Source: Armigeres subalbatus (lineage: Eukaryota > Arthropoda > Insecta > Diptera > Culicidae). From it: DNA of 64,000 nt. The notes below the pieces were generated by a model. The model ran no database searches. It saw nothing but the letters and a program-made list of their open reading frames with translations, and was not told where the DNA came from. Of this stretch, positions 34,491-46,855 are shown one piece after another (within the stretch, counting starts at the first letter, position 1; each line of letters begins with the position of its first letter). Where the stretch lies: positions 229,802,352 to 229,866,351 of the forward strand of contig NC_085140.1 in assembly GCF_024139115.2 (NCBI RefSeq), read 5' to 3'. Made by a program: the position numbers and the translations under genes.

Positions 34491-35304
34491 CAGGTCTAAA
34501 CTTGGCGCACTTTCATATCTAATGATTCAAAAAAAATATTTTTGCCAAAAATATATCAACGAATCAACCTAGATGGCTTTATTTGATCTTCTTCTTTGCA
34601 TATATGGCATAAAAAGCATATCATTGATGAAGAATCAACGTACCCGAATAAAATATATCGAAGTCATACTCATAATGCATCAAATTTTCACTTTCTTAGC
34701 CACAATGCTAAGGTTCGAATGATCATTTTTCGCGCAAAATTACTTGTGAGAATCTTTAACCCCTACCTACAAACAGCTGAGCATTATGAGTAAGCTTTCC
34801 CTTAAGCTGAACATTGCAACATTTGAACGCATTTTTCAACCCAAAATGTTCTGCTTCAAATTGAGCTCACTATGCATTGTGGACGAATAGACAAGGCAGT
34901 GCTTAGAAACCTCAATAATACTCTTAGGAAAAGCAATATGTATTCATTTTGTTTTAACTGTCTACTACTTAGAATATTAGTCAACATTATTCCATAAAGT
35001 GTCCAGCCCATGATAGTGTGCCTTATGCTGTCTTCGATTTTGATGCGTTTCTCACATGGTATTAGTAATTATGCAGCTTTTCTATGCTGATTTTGAAATT
35101 CTTGCGAGAAAATAATATATGATAAATTAGTATCATTTAATTCAGTTTACTTTTTTTGTACAAAATTCTAACAAGCCAAAAAAATGAACTCATTTTCAAT
35201 TTGTAACTCTGTCGCAATCCTAGTCGGACAACCCTGAATATGCAAGTATGACTTCAATTTGTATTTATAGAAAAATATATAAAGCTCTTTTAGTGGAATG
35301 TATT

Positions 35305-35542
35305 CAACCGTCTAAGACGAATTAAGTACTCTCTATTTAATTCCACTAGTTAATTTTCGTTATCTTTGCAGATAAGTATTTCGACCACAACTGTGTGGTC
35401 GTCTTCAGTGTCTCGTACTTCGAGTCAAGTACGAGACACTGAAGACGACCACACAGTTGTGGTCGAAATACGTATCTGCAAAGATAACGAAAACTAACTA
35501 GTGGAATTAAATGGAGAGTACTTAATTCGTCTTAGACGGTTG
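35305..35542. mobile_element. Snapback MITE, almost fully palindromic
   Basis: CAACCGTCTAAGACGAATTA pairs with inverted TAATTCGTCTTAGACGGTTG. The stem spans nearly the whole 238 bp, with GTACGAGACACTGAAGACGA near the centre. Related to 60103-60328 and 11592-12379 by the AGACGA end and the TTTTAGTGGAATGT flank. Confidence 0.85.
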
Positions 35543-35850
35543 TATTTATAGTTTATTGAGAAAAAAATATATAGACGGGCAGCTCATATTTTTGAGATAT
35601 AGAGTAGAGTTTTCACTTAGTTTTCAATCGGTCATGTGACCCTTATGAAGCATGCTTCTGCATATAAAACCAATGTCGGCGATTCGTATGCTCTTCCTTT
35701 ATGTTACCCAGTGGAAGAAAAATTGAAATCACGCTCCTCTAATGTGGAAGTGTTGGCTTGAGAAATGGATTGCGAGTGATTTGACTATGCGTCCAATTTG
35801 GGAATCTCAAGCTCAGTCAGTAGCCTCTAGGTTGCGAAGGCTGACGGAGG

Positions 35851-35925
35851 TCCTTCGTAGCTTAGTTGGTTAAGGCACCAGTCTTGCGTACTGTAGGGTC
35901 ATGGATTCGAGTCCCATCGAAGGGA
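35851..35925 (+). tRNA. tRNA-like sequence, anticodon TGC, probably a SINE head or pseudogene
   Basis: A 75-nt cloverleaf can be drawn. The acceptor TCCTTCG pairs with CGAAGGG (seven pairs, one G-U). The anticodon loop CTTGCGT gives TGC (Ala), the T loop is TTCGAGT, and the discriminator is A. Defects are one mismatch in the anticodon stem (C-T), one in the T stem (A-C) and a weak D stem. B-box-like GGATTCGAGTCCC is present. No T-run terminator follows; GGGAAAGTAGTTACCTCC does, which points to a tRNA-derived repeat rather than a working tRNA gene. Confidence 0.4.
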
Positions 35926-36294
35926 AAGTAGTTACCTCCAATACATTTTCCAAATCAATATCTTCCACATAATGTACATATTCACATATGAGTTTTCACA
36001 ACATTGTAAATTAATGTCCAAGTCGGGTGGTTTAATCCCCGGAAATAGGCAATTAACTTTGATTGAACTGATATTGAAATTATTTAAATTCGTTTTTAAT
36101 AGAACCCTTATTGCAAGACACGTGAAAAACACACTCCTACCCCATCGGTGGGGTAAGATTGCGCATCGGGTGGGGTAAGAGTACGCAATTTTCCAATGAT
36201 GTAACATTTGCATATTGATAGTTTCAATGTGGTTCTAAAAAGGTTCATATACAGGTTTCGTTTTCTGTTTCCTCCTCAGTTTATAAATTCAAAA

Positions 36295-36416
36295 GGTTTT
36301 GTTCTATTATTGGCAGGGGGTTTTCTATAACCAATTATGCTCAAATTTGGAATATTGTGGCCAATTTCATAAAATTTGGTCAACAAAAACCCCCCTGACA
36401 ATAATAGAACAAAACC
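36295..36416. mobile_element. Small palindromic MITE
   Basis: GGTTTTGTTCTATTATTGGC at the left pairs with inverted GACAATAATAGAACAAAACC at the right; arms about 30 bp, total 122 bp. A half copy lies at 4784-4841. Confidence 0.75.
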
Positions 36417-36938
36417 TGCCAAAACCGTCATTTCCCCTAACTAAATAATAAACTTATATTTCGAAGTTTCATTATTTGTACACATTCTATAATAGTAGCA
36501 AGCTCGTTATGCAGAATATTAAGCGAATCCATTTTGCCATTATTTTTGATATGATTCTTTTTAAAATTTTCTTAACTGCGTCAAATATGGTGCCTCCACG
36601 GTGTTCGAAAGTATTTTACTGTTTCAAAAGTGTTCCCGCTTTAGCCGGCATCTTGCCCCACTTTCCTCTGATTGACCCAACACTGAATAAAAAGCACATA
36701 ATTTTCGAAACAAATACATAAAAATATTAGGGAGATTTAAGGGCTCTTCCTTTCTTTGGAGAAAACTTTGAAATCGAAAATTTAAATGGATACAATAATG
36801 TAAGTTGATAAAAATAAAGAATTTACACTCATAAGTATTGTTTGGACATCTCTCATGTGTTTTTCTCATTATATTTTATAATACACTAGAAAGACATCAT
36901 CATAGCTATTATTCTCTTTTTTTATTTTGCAATTACAG

Positions 36939-38212
36939 AGGAGGTTAGAAATATCTATCATCTATTCGACGTAATAAAGACGAGCGGTACCATCGAAAAG
37001 AATTGCAAATATTTGCTGCCGGCTATTGAACAAGATTTGAAGATTAAAGTTCCTCTTAACATCAAATCTTCAACGTTGGACGAGACCTATGAGTACCTTA
37101 TCGAGAGAATTGTTGAACACTTTAAAACGGATTTTCCAAAATCTCGATTCCAACTAGTGCAGATGTTGAAGAGCCATCGCGATAAAATCACAGATATTGT
37201 CAATAAGAAGATCGTAAAAGGAACGCTACAGGGCTTGATTATGTTGAAAACTATTCAACCATTCCTTCAGTACGATTCCAAGGCCTGTCTTGATATTCCA
37301 ATAGGCCACAAAGAACTCGAACAGTTGTACTTTGAATTGGAAGCTAATCAGCTCAAAGCTTACTTCCGACCCGTTAAACCAACCATTCCCGTCACTGGCG
37401 ACGATAATGATTGCCTGGATCTGTTCTTCTTACCCAGCATTAGAGTGAACTTGTGCATTCCATTTTTAGAGCTGACGAGAGAAGTGTCCACAAATTCAGA
37501 ACAGTACATAGTAAATGCGGGAAGTATTCCGAAACCTTCTGATGCGAAGTCAAATGGGCTTGAGTGGTTCCAAAAAGTGGATAAGCCGTATCGATTGAAA
37601 TCGTCCAAGGTTGGTCAAAACGTCACCTTGGAATATTTGGACATTTTAGTAAATCTATTCGAATCCTATGAGTTCATGATGAGCCAGCGACAAAGATCCA
37701 CTTTGATATTGTTGTTAAAACAAACAAGAAAGGATTTGTCGGAGTACGAAATGAAAGAGCTGCAAATTACGTACAGTCACTATTTATCTCGGCACAAGTA
37801 CTATCGCATTATTAACGAGGACCTCGCAAATGAAGTCGGTGATGTGGATTTCTTCATGTTCATCAAGGAGGTCATCAACCCGGAGCTTAACTTCCAGTTT
37901 ACGACCGCGATCGACACCGATGTGGCCAGTATCGAAAAAATCGACAAGTTTTTCCGGCCGATTCTGGGCTACATCAACGAGCAGGCAGAATTTACCGATG
38001 GCGAACCCTATCTCAAGTTTGCTGAACAACTGAAAAAGGCCATTACCTACACTTGCCAGGAATGCAATACGACTTTTGATTCACCCCTTGCTCATCTGAC
38101 CATCAAAGAACACCGGTTTTGTGGAGCCAAGAGGTGGAAATGTGTTCATTGTAACGATTCGTTCCTGGAATCTAAATTAGCGGGAGATATGTGGTCGCAT
38201 ACGTGTTCTTAA
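36939..38212 (+). CDS. THAP-finger protein, exon 2 (residues 101-524)
   Basis: Opens right after the acceptor at 36938 with AG, completing the codon split by the intron, and continues EVRNIYHLFDVIKTSGTIEK. The frame stays open for 424 codons to a stop at 38210-38212. The middle is helical and charged, without a domain I can name; I see no DDE transposase motif. The C-terminus carries two Cys/His clusters: C473-x2-C476 with H486, H492 and C495, then C502-x2-C505 with H521 and C523. These resemble atypical C2HC-type zinc fingers. A THAP finger at one end and paired Cys/His fingers at the other suggest a chromatin or transcription factor. AATAAA follows the stop by eight bases. An ATG-only start inside this exon is unlikely because the upstream frame is open and splice-linked to exon 1. 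Confidence 0.88.
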
Positions 38213-38220
38213 ACATTCAA

Positions 38221-38226
38221 AATAAA
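38221..38226 (+). terminator. Polyadenylation signal of the THAP gene
   Basis: AATAAA, 8 bases after the stop codon. The 3' UTR would be very short. Confidence 0.7.
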
Positions 38227-38640
38227 TTTGACAAAGTTTATCTTATATAAATATGATGAGTTTACTTTTCATTCGATTATTGTCATGATAACAAAAAAAC
38301 ATTGAGCGACATTTTTTAATTTCCCATGTATATTTTAATAGCATCGATACCAGCTGATTATAGATGGAGAAGCTATAGCCCCCTAGGCATAAGGGCTATA
38401 TACGACAATGGTTATTTTGTTTGTAAAAGAGCATCAAAATCTGGAATGTGGCTGTTATACGAATAAATATAATAATGGGACAACCCAAGTGAGTATTAAT
38501 TTTAAATTATTTGAACGCCTATTGCAGAGTGACCACTCTAGTCGACAAAATAAATGCCGAATTTTCCCGGTAGGTTTTCCAAAATTTTCCCGGCAAAAAT
38601 TTTAAGCACTTTAGTCCATTGTGAAACAATCCGAATATGT

Positions 38641-38735
38641 TAGGTAATTATCGGGGATAAAATAGTACTTACGTGTCGTCCGTAACTTATCAGGGGAAAA
38701 ACTAGTGGTTGCTTTGCAAACGTGTTGTAAGCAGT
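38641..38735. repeat. Dispersed repeat, copy 1 (TAGTACTTACGTGTCGTC)
   Basis: AATTATCGGGGATAAAATAG through GCTTTGCAAACGTGTTGTAA recurs at 49505-49598 with a small internal deletion there. Element type unknown. Confidence 0.75.
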
Positions 38736-38876
38736 GATGCCACATATTTTTTGAAAACTATCTGTGTTTTTGGGCCAAAAAATCTTAAAAATCTGTGATC
38801 TGCATAAAAAATCTTGGATTAAATCTGTGAATTATTTCAAAGTGCAAATATACAATGACATCAATAACTTTGAGAA

Positions 38877-39163
38877 GGGGGCCCTCCTTAGCCGTGCGGT
38901 AAGATGCGCGATTACAAAGCAAGACCATGCTGAGGGTGGCTGGGTTCGATTCCCGGTGCCGGTCTAGACAATTTTCGGAGTGGAAATTGTCTCGACTTCC
39001 CTGGGCATAAAAGTATCATCGTGTTAGCCTCATGATATACGAATGCAGAAATGGTAACTTGGCTTAGAAACCTCGCAGTTAATAACTGTGGAAGTGCTTA
39101 ATGAACAATAAGCTGCGAGGCGACAATGTCCCAGTGGGGGATGTAATGCCAATGAAGAAGAAG
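38877..39163 (+). mobile_element. Feilai-type SINE with target duplication
   Basis: Starts GGGGGCCCTCCTTAGCCGTG. It has an A box (TAGCCGTGCGG), a B box (GGTTCGATTCCC) and the body GTCTCGACTTCCCTGGGCAT, and ends in GAAGAAGAA. An 11-bp target duplication AACTTTGAGAA lies at 38866-38876 and 39164-39174. The order of tRNA head, body and triplet tail matches Feilai, an abundant Aedes SINE mobilised by LINE machinery. Confidence 0.9.
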
Positions 39164-39615
39164 AACTTTGAGAAATATTATGAAAATCAAGCATTAGTAT
39201 TAAGTTGCAATGTTGTTGTATGTTTGCTGTGCATGCAAGCATGAAGTACTTATACCCTGAATGGTGGGGATATTCCCTCCCTCAACTTCACAGAGCTTCA
39301 AACCAAGTCAATTTGTTTTTGCACCCGTCTAAAAAAGAACTGGGTGTAGTTTAGCGCATGACGTAGGGTAAGCTATGAGCATCTCGTCTAATATGCGATC
39401 TACCCCAGAGGCTTTGTTCGATTCCATATTTTGGATGGCCATTTGAATCTCTAGAAGTGATGGAGATTCAGTATTGATACGTGGTATACGTCGGATCATC
39501 GGCAGATCATGCCGAGGGGTAGCGACTTGCTGGAACTTGAAAAAGCTGTTCGAAGTGCTCGCTGGTCAGTTGGTTGGTCAGTAGCTGGCCATTAGACTGG
39601 TCCAGGAAACAAAAG

Positions 39616-41771
39616 GTTGTCTAATTCTACGGGGCACCCCCTAGGATTGTGCCTTTGGGTAAGAAAATCAATATCTGAAAATTTCAGCTCAATCGCTTGT
39701 TGCATAAGCTGGCGCATTTAATTTGAAGTTTGTATGGTGGTTTCAGCCAAAATGCATAGGAAAATACACCTCCGTCACTCTTTCGTTCAGAAAATTGGTT
39801 CGGTATGCCCGATTGAGCTCAGAATTGCAACAAAGACAGTTGATATGTTAAAGATCAATTCCACGAAACATTATACGATAATTAAATGAACTTTTCTATA
39901 GTTTTCGGCTTAGGGGTTACGTTATGCACTTTGGAATTAATTGATTGCCATGAAAAACATGCATGCCATCAAAGGTGCCTGCGATGTTTGGTTTCGCGCG
40001 CGCTCAAACATATGTAGAGAAACACGCGCCACAGCACATAGGGGTGATCGGGGCAATATGGGCCACCTAAGGAAATCGTTCCGAAAAGCGCTGAAATGCT
40101 AAAAAAACCGCATTCAAATGTAGTTGACTTATACTAGAGAATGTTACCTTTCATATTACGTCGATGAATGACGAAAACTGCGTTTGGAAATTGTTGGAAT
40201 GCACTTTTGAAGATGTATTGATTTCAATGTGTGTTCCCGACTATACGGGGCAATATGAGCCACCATTTGAGGCAGTATAGGCCAGCCATCCAAAACGTTT
40301 ATTTAGGCGAAAAAAGTATCGTAATATGGAAGAATATGATATTCCTACAACAGTATGGAGTATTCTATACCAAATAAAACTAATAAACCGCACAACAGCG
40401 GACTTAACCGATTTGCCACTCTTCACCGTTTGAACAGCCACATTTCAATTGATCAATGGTCATGTTTTATGTATCGATCGCAGTAATGCGCTGTTGTATT
40501 TTCTCCGTAATGAATCTTACATATATGATAATATTCTTGTATTTGACTACTGAAATTTGAACTTGTTCGCATTTTAAGGCCTGATATCTTGCTCTGTGCA
40601 GGTATGCCCATATTGCCCCATAGAGACTGGTTTTGTAAGAAATATGTTTTATGATGAATTCAGATATGGATCAATACAAACATGAGTGCACAATATTCAT
40701 TTTTAATATATCTTTTGATTGTGGTGTATTTTTGACCTGTTTTTTAATCAGTTTAGTGTCAAAACCTTATTTATAAACTTCAAATCTTATAATAATTTTG
40801 CCTATGCAGCGAAAATTTACATTTTCAAGTGTATTTTCATGTTTGAATTGAATTTTAATGCGGTTTTCACGTTGAGGCATATGTGGAGCATCCTCTTAAA
40901 GATCATATAACTTTTACATGATAAAACTTGTCAATAAGCTCAAAATGAGGGTGGCTCATATTGTCCCGTATGTTCATATTGCCCCTACTGCCCCTATCTA
41001 AGCCACCTTTGATAACATGCGCACTTTTTTCATGACAATCAATTAATTCCAAAGTGCACAGCCCAACTTCTAATAAATCATCCGAAACTTTATAAAAAAA
41101 ACCCAGATTAATCCACCTAGCGTTGGTGGTGCCTTTCTCGCATTTAGTTAAGACACCAACCTTATATGGGGTTTATATGGTCCGGTGTACCATTTTCTTC
41201 ATAACTTTTAAACGCAATGACCGATCGTTATAAAATTCAATAGTGATCAACAAGGCTTTGTCCCCTGTCGAATGAAACCTGTTGCGAGAAAATCGGTTGA
41301 GGATTACTATACGAAAAGTTGCCTAATGTTTTTTATAGCTTTTGTGCACACACATACACACATACATACACACGGACAGACAGACATGTGCTCAGCTCGT
41401 CGAGCTGAGTCGATTGGTATATAATACTATGGGTCTCAGAGGCTTCTATAAAAAGTTCGTATTCGGAGTGAAATGATAGCCTTTCGATACAACTTAGTTG
41501 TACGAGAAAGGCAAAAAGTCATTTAATCATCTTACAATGTTCTGTGGAATTGATCTTTAACATATCAACTGCCTTTGTTGCAATTCTGAGCTCAATCAGG
41601 CATACCGAACCAATTTCCTGAAAGAAAGAGTGACGGAGGTGTATTTTCCTATGCAATTTGGCTAAAACCACCATACAAACTTCAAATCAATTGCGCCAGC
41701 TTATGCAACAAGCGATTGAGCTGAAATTTACAGATCACAATCCTGGGGGGTGCCCCGTAGAATTCGACAAC
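39616..41771. mobile_element. 2.2-kb element with about 340-bp terminal inverted repeats
   Basis: The left arm 39616-39958 (GTTGTCTAATTCTACGGGGC...) is matched in inverse by 41032-41091 plus 41512-41771. The right arm is split by a second repeat. The interior (39959-41031) has no transposase; it carries several copies of GGGCAATATG(G/A)GCCACC and its inverse. Divergence between arms is moderate, so it is old. Confidence 0.8.
41092..41511 (+). repeat. Dispersed repeat with (CA)n core, nested in the right arm
   Basis: Begins AACCCAGATTAATCCACCTA, has CACACATACACACATACATA in the middle, and ends TTGTACGAGAAAGGC. It interrupts the inverted repeat of the host element between ACTTTAT and AAAAAGTCATTTAATC. 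A second copy, inverted, is at 49895-50430. Confidence 0.8.
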
Positions 41772-42194
41772 TTTTTTTCTCCCCATACAAGGCTGGGCCA
41801 CTCTACTGGCCATTCGAGTCTTTCACAGGCATCGTTGTATTCGTCATCGCCCCGTTTAAGCGTCGTAAGATATCATAGCGGAAGCGAATGTCCCTGGTTG
41901 CTGTGGCTCTCTCTCCTTTTTGGCGAAAGATTCCGCCCACGCTCGCTTGTCCCGTGACTTAAGCCAAACTACCTAGCTAGTGCTAAGTAAATAAGAACAG
42001 CTCAATTTTGAGTAAACTTTCATTTCTGTGTATTTCTTCTGTTCGTGTCATTATCCACTGAATTGATTTTCAAAAAGGTATCTTCATCCTGTTGACTGTG
42101 CTCGCATCTATCCTCACTAGTCTCAGAAACTAAGTATAGTGGTATAATGAAGCACAAAAATTTTCCAGGGGCTTGCATTTTGTTTTTGCTTATA

Positions 42195-42530
42195 GTTTTT
42201 TTTTTCGATTCTAATGTACAGAGCGCGCTCAAAATATTTCAGCAATTTGAACACGCACTGAGCTCTTTTGCGAGCTCCACTTGCGCTCAAAATGATTTGC
42301 GATTTCATTACGAACTGAGCACTTTTGCGAGCATCACGCTCGCTCAAATGGATCAATCAAGGTAACTCATTTTGCACTCATCGCATCGAAACAACGGCAG
42401 CACTGACCACTTTTGCGAGCTCCACTTGCTCTCAAAATGTTTTACGATTTCATTACGAACTGAGCATTTATGCGAGCACCATTCGGGCTCAAAATGATAA
42501 AGCGATTTGAATACACACTGAACTAGAGTT
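42195..42530. repeat. Tandem repeat block 1 (GAGCACTTTTGCGAGCACCA)
   Basis: Three to four units of about 70-100 bp with words ACTGAGC(A/T)CTTTTGCGAGC and CGCTCAAAATG(A/T)TTT. The same unit forms block 2 at 49030-49350. Confidence 0.8.
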
Positions 42531-43784
42531 TCCATTTCCTGGCCATTTTTGCTGTTCCGGGATTCGGGATGAAAATTCTTGGATATCCCGGGATCCCGGG
42601 ACTTTTCGATGTTTTTAAAAACATTATTTTTTGTTCATATTTTAGAAAGGCCAGATAATACAGATTTCAAATTAAAACTGAATTCAATTTGAATCGATCC
42701 TTGGTTTGACTTCAAAAAGCAAATAGTATTTTCGTTTGTATCGGAAAGTAGGGTTTCTGGAACAAATGTTCGCCGAATTCGAAAAGACGCGTTTCCTGTC
42801 CGTCGAAGTAGGCTTGATTGTTTGTATTGTTTCTTGCATCAAAATGACAACTTTCGTGATCATTTTCCAAGGCGCTCATAGATCTGTAAAATTTATCCCC
42901 AGTACAAATAGCACATGCTATCAAAGCATTCATCGCCAACATCCACCACATGGCGACCAAATTTTCAAAAATATCAAAGTAGCTTTTTTTTGCAGGTATG
43001 TTTTTCTTAAGCGTCTATCTGGCGCTTATTTTTCGTTGCGTCTAAAAATAAGCGAAAAATAAAGCGGAGGAGAAGATTTTTTTATGTGCGCTACAATATT
43101 ATAATATATTGGATTTAGACTATTCCTAAGTTTTCATTCAAGCGTATTTTCTGTGGCAATACTAGGTAGTGTCAGACACCTCGCTGTAGACGGAAGATGC
43201 GCAGTGGAATCTAACTGGGACTATAAGCTCACGATGCACAACGAAAACATAATAGTAGAGTTCCCTATACTCCATTGCAGGTAACTGACTGATACTTCTA
43301 CCAGCAGTTACAGCTCCCCCTATTCATCAACAGGTTATAGGCCCAGGCATGGTTCCACATCTACAACCTAGTGTCGAGAAACTAGTCTCAAAGACTTCAT
43401 CAAAGACCAACTAATTAAGTAACTAATCTTTGACGTAATCGCAGTACTGGATCCATGAATCGGTTGTATGAGTCGCGTGAGAAGAAGAGCTTTAATCCAA
43501 AACATTCAGAAGCTGGTCAGCAGAAGTCCTGAAGGAACTCAGACCAAAACATAAACATAGGGGACGAAGAGCCCAGGATGACTAGCTCAGTGTTAGGAGG
43601 GTCGAGAAGATTGACGAAGATTGAATGAATTAAATCAATTTAGATTTAAAATGAAAACTTTTATTTTTGATTCTTTTTTTATGCTCCAAATATGTGCATC
43701 AAAATAAATGTAAATTAAGAAAATATCTAAGGCTGAGTAGAGAAATGCTGAATTTCTTTATTTCTTTATTTGGAGCAGGGAAAA

Positions 43785-43828
43785 GCCCGTTTGAGTAGAA
43801 TTATTCATGAAATCTTTCTCAAACGGGC
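43785..43828 (-). promoter_or_regulatory. 3'-UTR hairpin of the CR1-group LINE
   Basis: GCCCGTTTGAG (43785-43795) and CTCAAACGGGC (43818-43828) are perfect 11-bp complements around a 22-nt loop, close to the tail. Conserved 3' stem-loops are used by several LINE reverse transcriptases for template recognition; that role here is inferred from position. Confidence 0.7.
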
Positions 43829-43954
43829 GCAAAACCTCCTCTTCTTTTATATCAACAGATAACAATATTTCCAAATGATACATAATTTTGCTTAAACTTA
43901 ACTTCCTAATTACTTAATGTTATACAAAAAAATACATCTATAAAGCTACCTGGC

Positions 43955-46855
43955 CTAATGTGTAATACTGTCGGATGTAGAGAGGAGTATAGTGAAGTTT
44001 TTCCGAAGAATACACCGGGAAAGATGAAAATCAAACGCGGTAGAGCAACGATTGAAAGTGCGACACATGCTAGTGAAAGGCTCGTTTTGCGCATAATTTG
44101 TGCGAGCTCTTCTCAAAAAAATGAAAGGAGTTGATCGAAGTGGACGGTAGGGTATATTAAGGTTCAATTGAGAAAGCAGAGTGGGGCAATCAATTCTCGA
44201 TTGTAGAAGATCTGAAACGAACAACGCCTTGGATACGTCTCGACGATCACTTAACAGATTCAAACCAATAAGTCGGCAGCGTGCCTCATAGCTGGGTAAA
44301 TTATGTGGGTCATTCCAAGGAAGACGACGTAGAGCGAAACGGACGAATTTACGCTGAATTGCTTCTATTCGCGTTATGCTATTTTGATAAAAAGGAGCCC
44401 AGACAACAGATGAATATTCTAGTAATGACCTCACTAAAGCGCAGTAAAGCGATTTTAGACATTGGATATTATTGAAGTGCTTTGTTATGCGAAAAATAAA
44501 TCCGAGTGTTTTGAATGCTTTCGAGGTAATATATGCGATGTGATCCTTGAAAGTCAATTGAGAGTCTAATAATACACCCAGATCTTTAACAACAGATTCT
44601 CGTCTAATAACTGTAGGTCCGATTTTATAACAAAAGTCAACCGCAGAGCGCTTACGGGAAAAAGAAATTACAGAACACTTATCGGCGTTGAGGACCATGC
44701 GATTTGTCTCACACCATTTGACGAAAGTGTCCAGCTGACGTTGCAAAAATAGAGCATCCTGATCATGATTAACTATCCAGTACAATTTAAAATCATCGGC
44801 AAACGAAAGCTTGAAAGATTCGAGTATGAGATTCACGTCATTTAGATATACTAGAAATATCAATGGACCTAAGTGGCTACCTTGTGGTACACCTGAGGTA
44901 ACATCGAAATATTGCGAGGTGGAGTCTCCAATGCTGATGGCCATTTCACGACCAGTTAGATAGGATTCAAGCCAGAACAGAAAGGATCCGGAAAAACCTA
45001 GGCGATCAAACTTGGCAACCGTTATCCTATGATTGATTTTATCGAAGGCAGCCGAAAAATCAGTGTAGATTGAGTCCACTTGATATCTCTTCTGCAAAGA
45101 TTGGGCGATGAACGATGTGTAGAGAGTCAAATTCGTATCGGTTGAACGCCTTGGCATAAACCCATGTTGATGTTCAGAGATAAATTCTTGGCAGTTGTGG
45201 AGTAAAAACTTGAAGACTACTTGTTCAAACAATTTTGAAGTGGCGCATAGTGCGGCTATACCACGGTAATTGCTGACTTCACGCTTGTTTCCTCTCTTGA
45301 AGACAGGGAAAATGAAGGACTTCTTCCAATGCTCAGGAAAAATTCCGAGTTGAAGCGATGCGTTGAAGAGACTAGCTAGAGGAACGGATAGACTACTGAA
45401 ACATTTTTTCAAGACGAACGCAGGGATACCATCTGGTCCACAACTAGTAGAAGGTTTTATGGTACAGCAAATACTCGCTACGGTGTCTGCATCAACAACT
45501 GGGTGGTTTCCAATTGGAGGACGAACAGGGATGTTGCTAGCGGCTTCATTGATTTGTTGTAAATCCAAGGACTCTTTGCTAAACACACTCGAGAATTGCC
45601 GTTGAAACAAATTACAGATGTTTTCTGTCGATGAACATTCGATATTTCCCTTGGCCATAACATAACAGGCCAGATTCCTTTCGTTGTTGGTTGACATACT
45701 TCCAGAATCCTTTAGAAATATGACGTAGTTTCAATTGCACTTTTCGTTGATGAGCGGAGTAAAGTTTTTTATTCAGGCGCTTGTAGCGAGCGTTAATCGA
45801 GTTATAGTTGAGCTTGTAGTGGTGATTTTTATACTTCGAATATTTACGTAAAGCAGACCGTTTACGACTTTTCAAGCGCTTCAAACAGCTGTTCCCCCAA
45901 GGTGGGTTTGATGGAGGATTACTAGATCGTTTTGGAATAAATTGATCAATAGCATACAATACGATGTTGGAGAAGGTAATAACCGATGAGTTGAGGTTGT
46001 GATCTATGTACTCAGCCCAATTAATGGCAGAGAGGAATGCATTCATGTTCCAATAATCGCCATTCCTAAAGTCGTAGTAAACAGATTTAACAGGTTCCGA
46101 AAACCTGCAAGGTGAGACACCGCTTATCTCGATTAGCAGTGGAGGGTGGTGAATCGAAGATTTTACTAATGGTGAAGGTGCTTCCATCAATGAGTAATTT
46201 ACATCTCCGTCAATGCTACTGAAACAAAGATCAAGCATCCTACCGTTGTTGTTTTGAACAAAGTTCAGCTGAGACACACGCGCCAAATTGTAACCATCTA
46301 TAAGCCTAGCAACTGTGGAGCTGATAGAAGATTGTGTTGCATCGGGATAGAAGAAATTGAATCTGCTCGGTTTCCATTTGATGTTAGGTAGATTGTAATC
46401 GCCAATTATTAATAAGCTATCCCTTATACTCATTTCGTTGGTGATCCAATTAAGTGAATTAATGTGTTGATCAATCATATTCGAGTCTTGTGTGCGATCC
46501 GGCGGAATATAGACGACACATATATAAAGAGAGTGAGATTGAAAACTCACAGCTACCCAAAGTTGTTCGACGGTATCAGTATTCGGTACTGCAATTTGTC
46601 GAGCGTTGAATTTTGAATGCAGAGCAAATAGCACTCCTCCACCTGACTTCTTTCTGCTATTGTTAGGGTTACGGTCCAAGCGAAAAACGTTGAAAGAGGA
46701 TCCAAAAACTTGACTAGAAACTGTGTCTTCTTTTAACCATGTTTCGGTGAGAGCGTACGCGTCATAACTAGCATCTGATGTTGCGAGACGATAATTAGAT
46801 ATGCTAGTATTGATTCCTCCAACATTTTGGTAATAAATCAGTAATTTCTGATTTA
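43955..46855 (-). pseudogene. CR1-group LINE ORF2: endonuclease and reverse transcriptase, one frameshift
   Basis: The frame is open from inside ORF1 and includes LLIYYQNVGGINTSISNYRL, the start of an APE-type endonuclease. Then come LTETWL, VVYIPPDR and IIGDYNLPNIKW (catalytic Asp-Asn region), then FWKYVNQQRKESG. Near 45640-45665 the frame shifts by +1, and the protein continues at ENICNLFQRQFSSVF to the stop at 43955. RT motifs follow in order: NYRGIAALCATSKLFEQVV, YTDFSAAFDKINH, SGVPQGSHLGPLIFLVY, and the catalytic box as FADDF instead of YADD, which is common in this clade. Then a thumb region with LGVLLDSQLTFKDHI. Expected function is target-primed reverse transcription in the nucleus. 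The single frameshift should abolish a full-length product unless it is an assembly error. Confidence 0.88.

Larger units (their letters stand above)
28448..36938 (+). other. THAP gene intron 1, 8.5 kb, packed with repeats
   Basis: GT (28448) to AG (36938), phase 1. It contains four copies of one MITE family, two nested hAT-type MITEs, a tandem array of units with foldback arms, a snapback element and a tRNA-like sequence, listed separately. The acceptor region reads TTATTTTGCAATTACAG. Confidence 0.85.
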
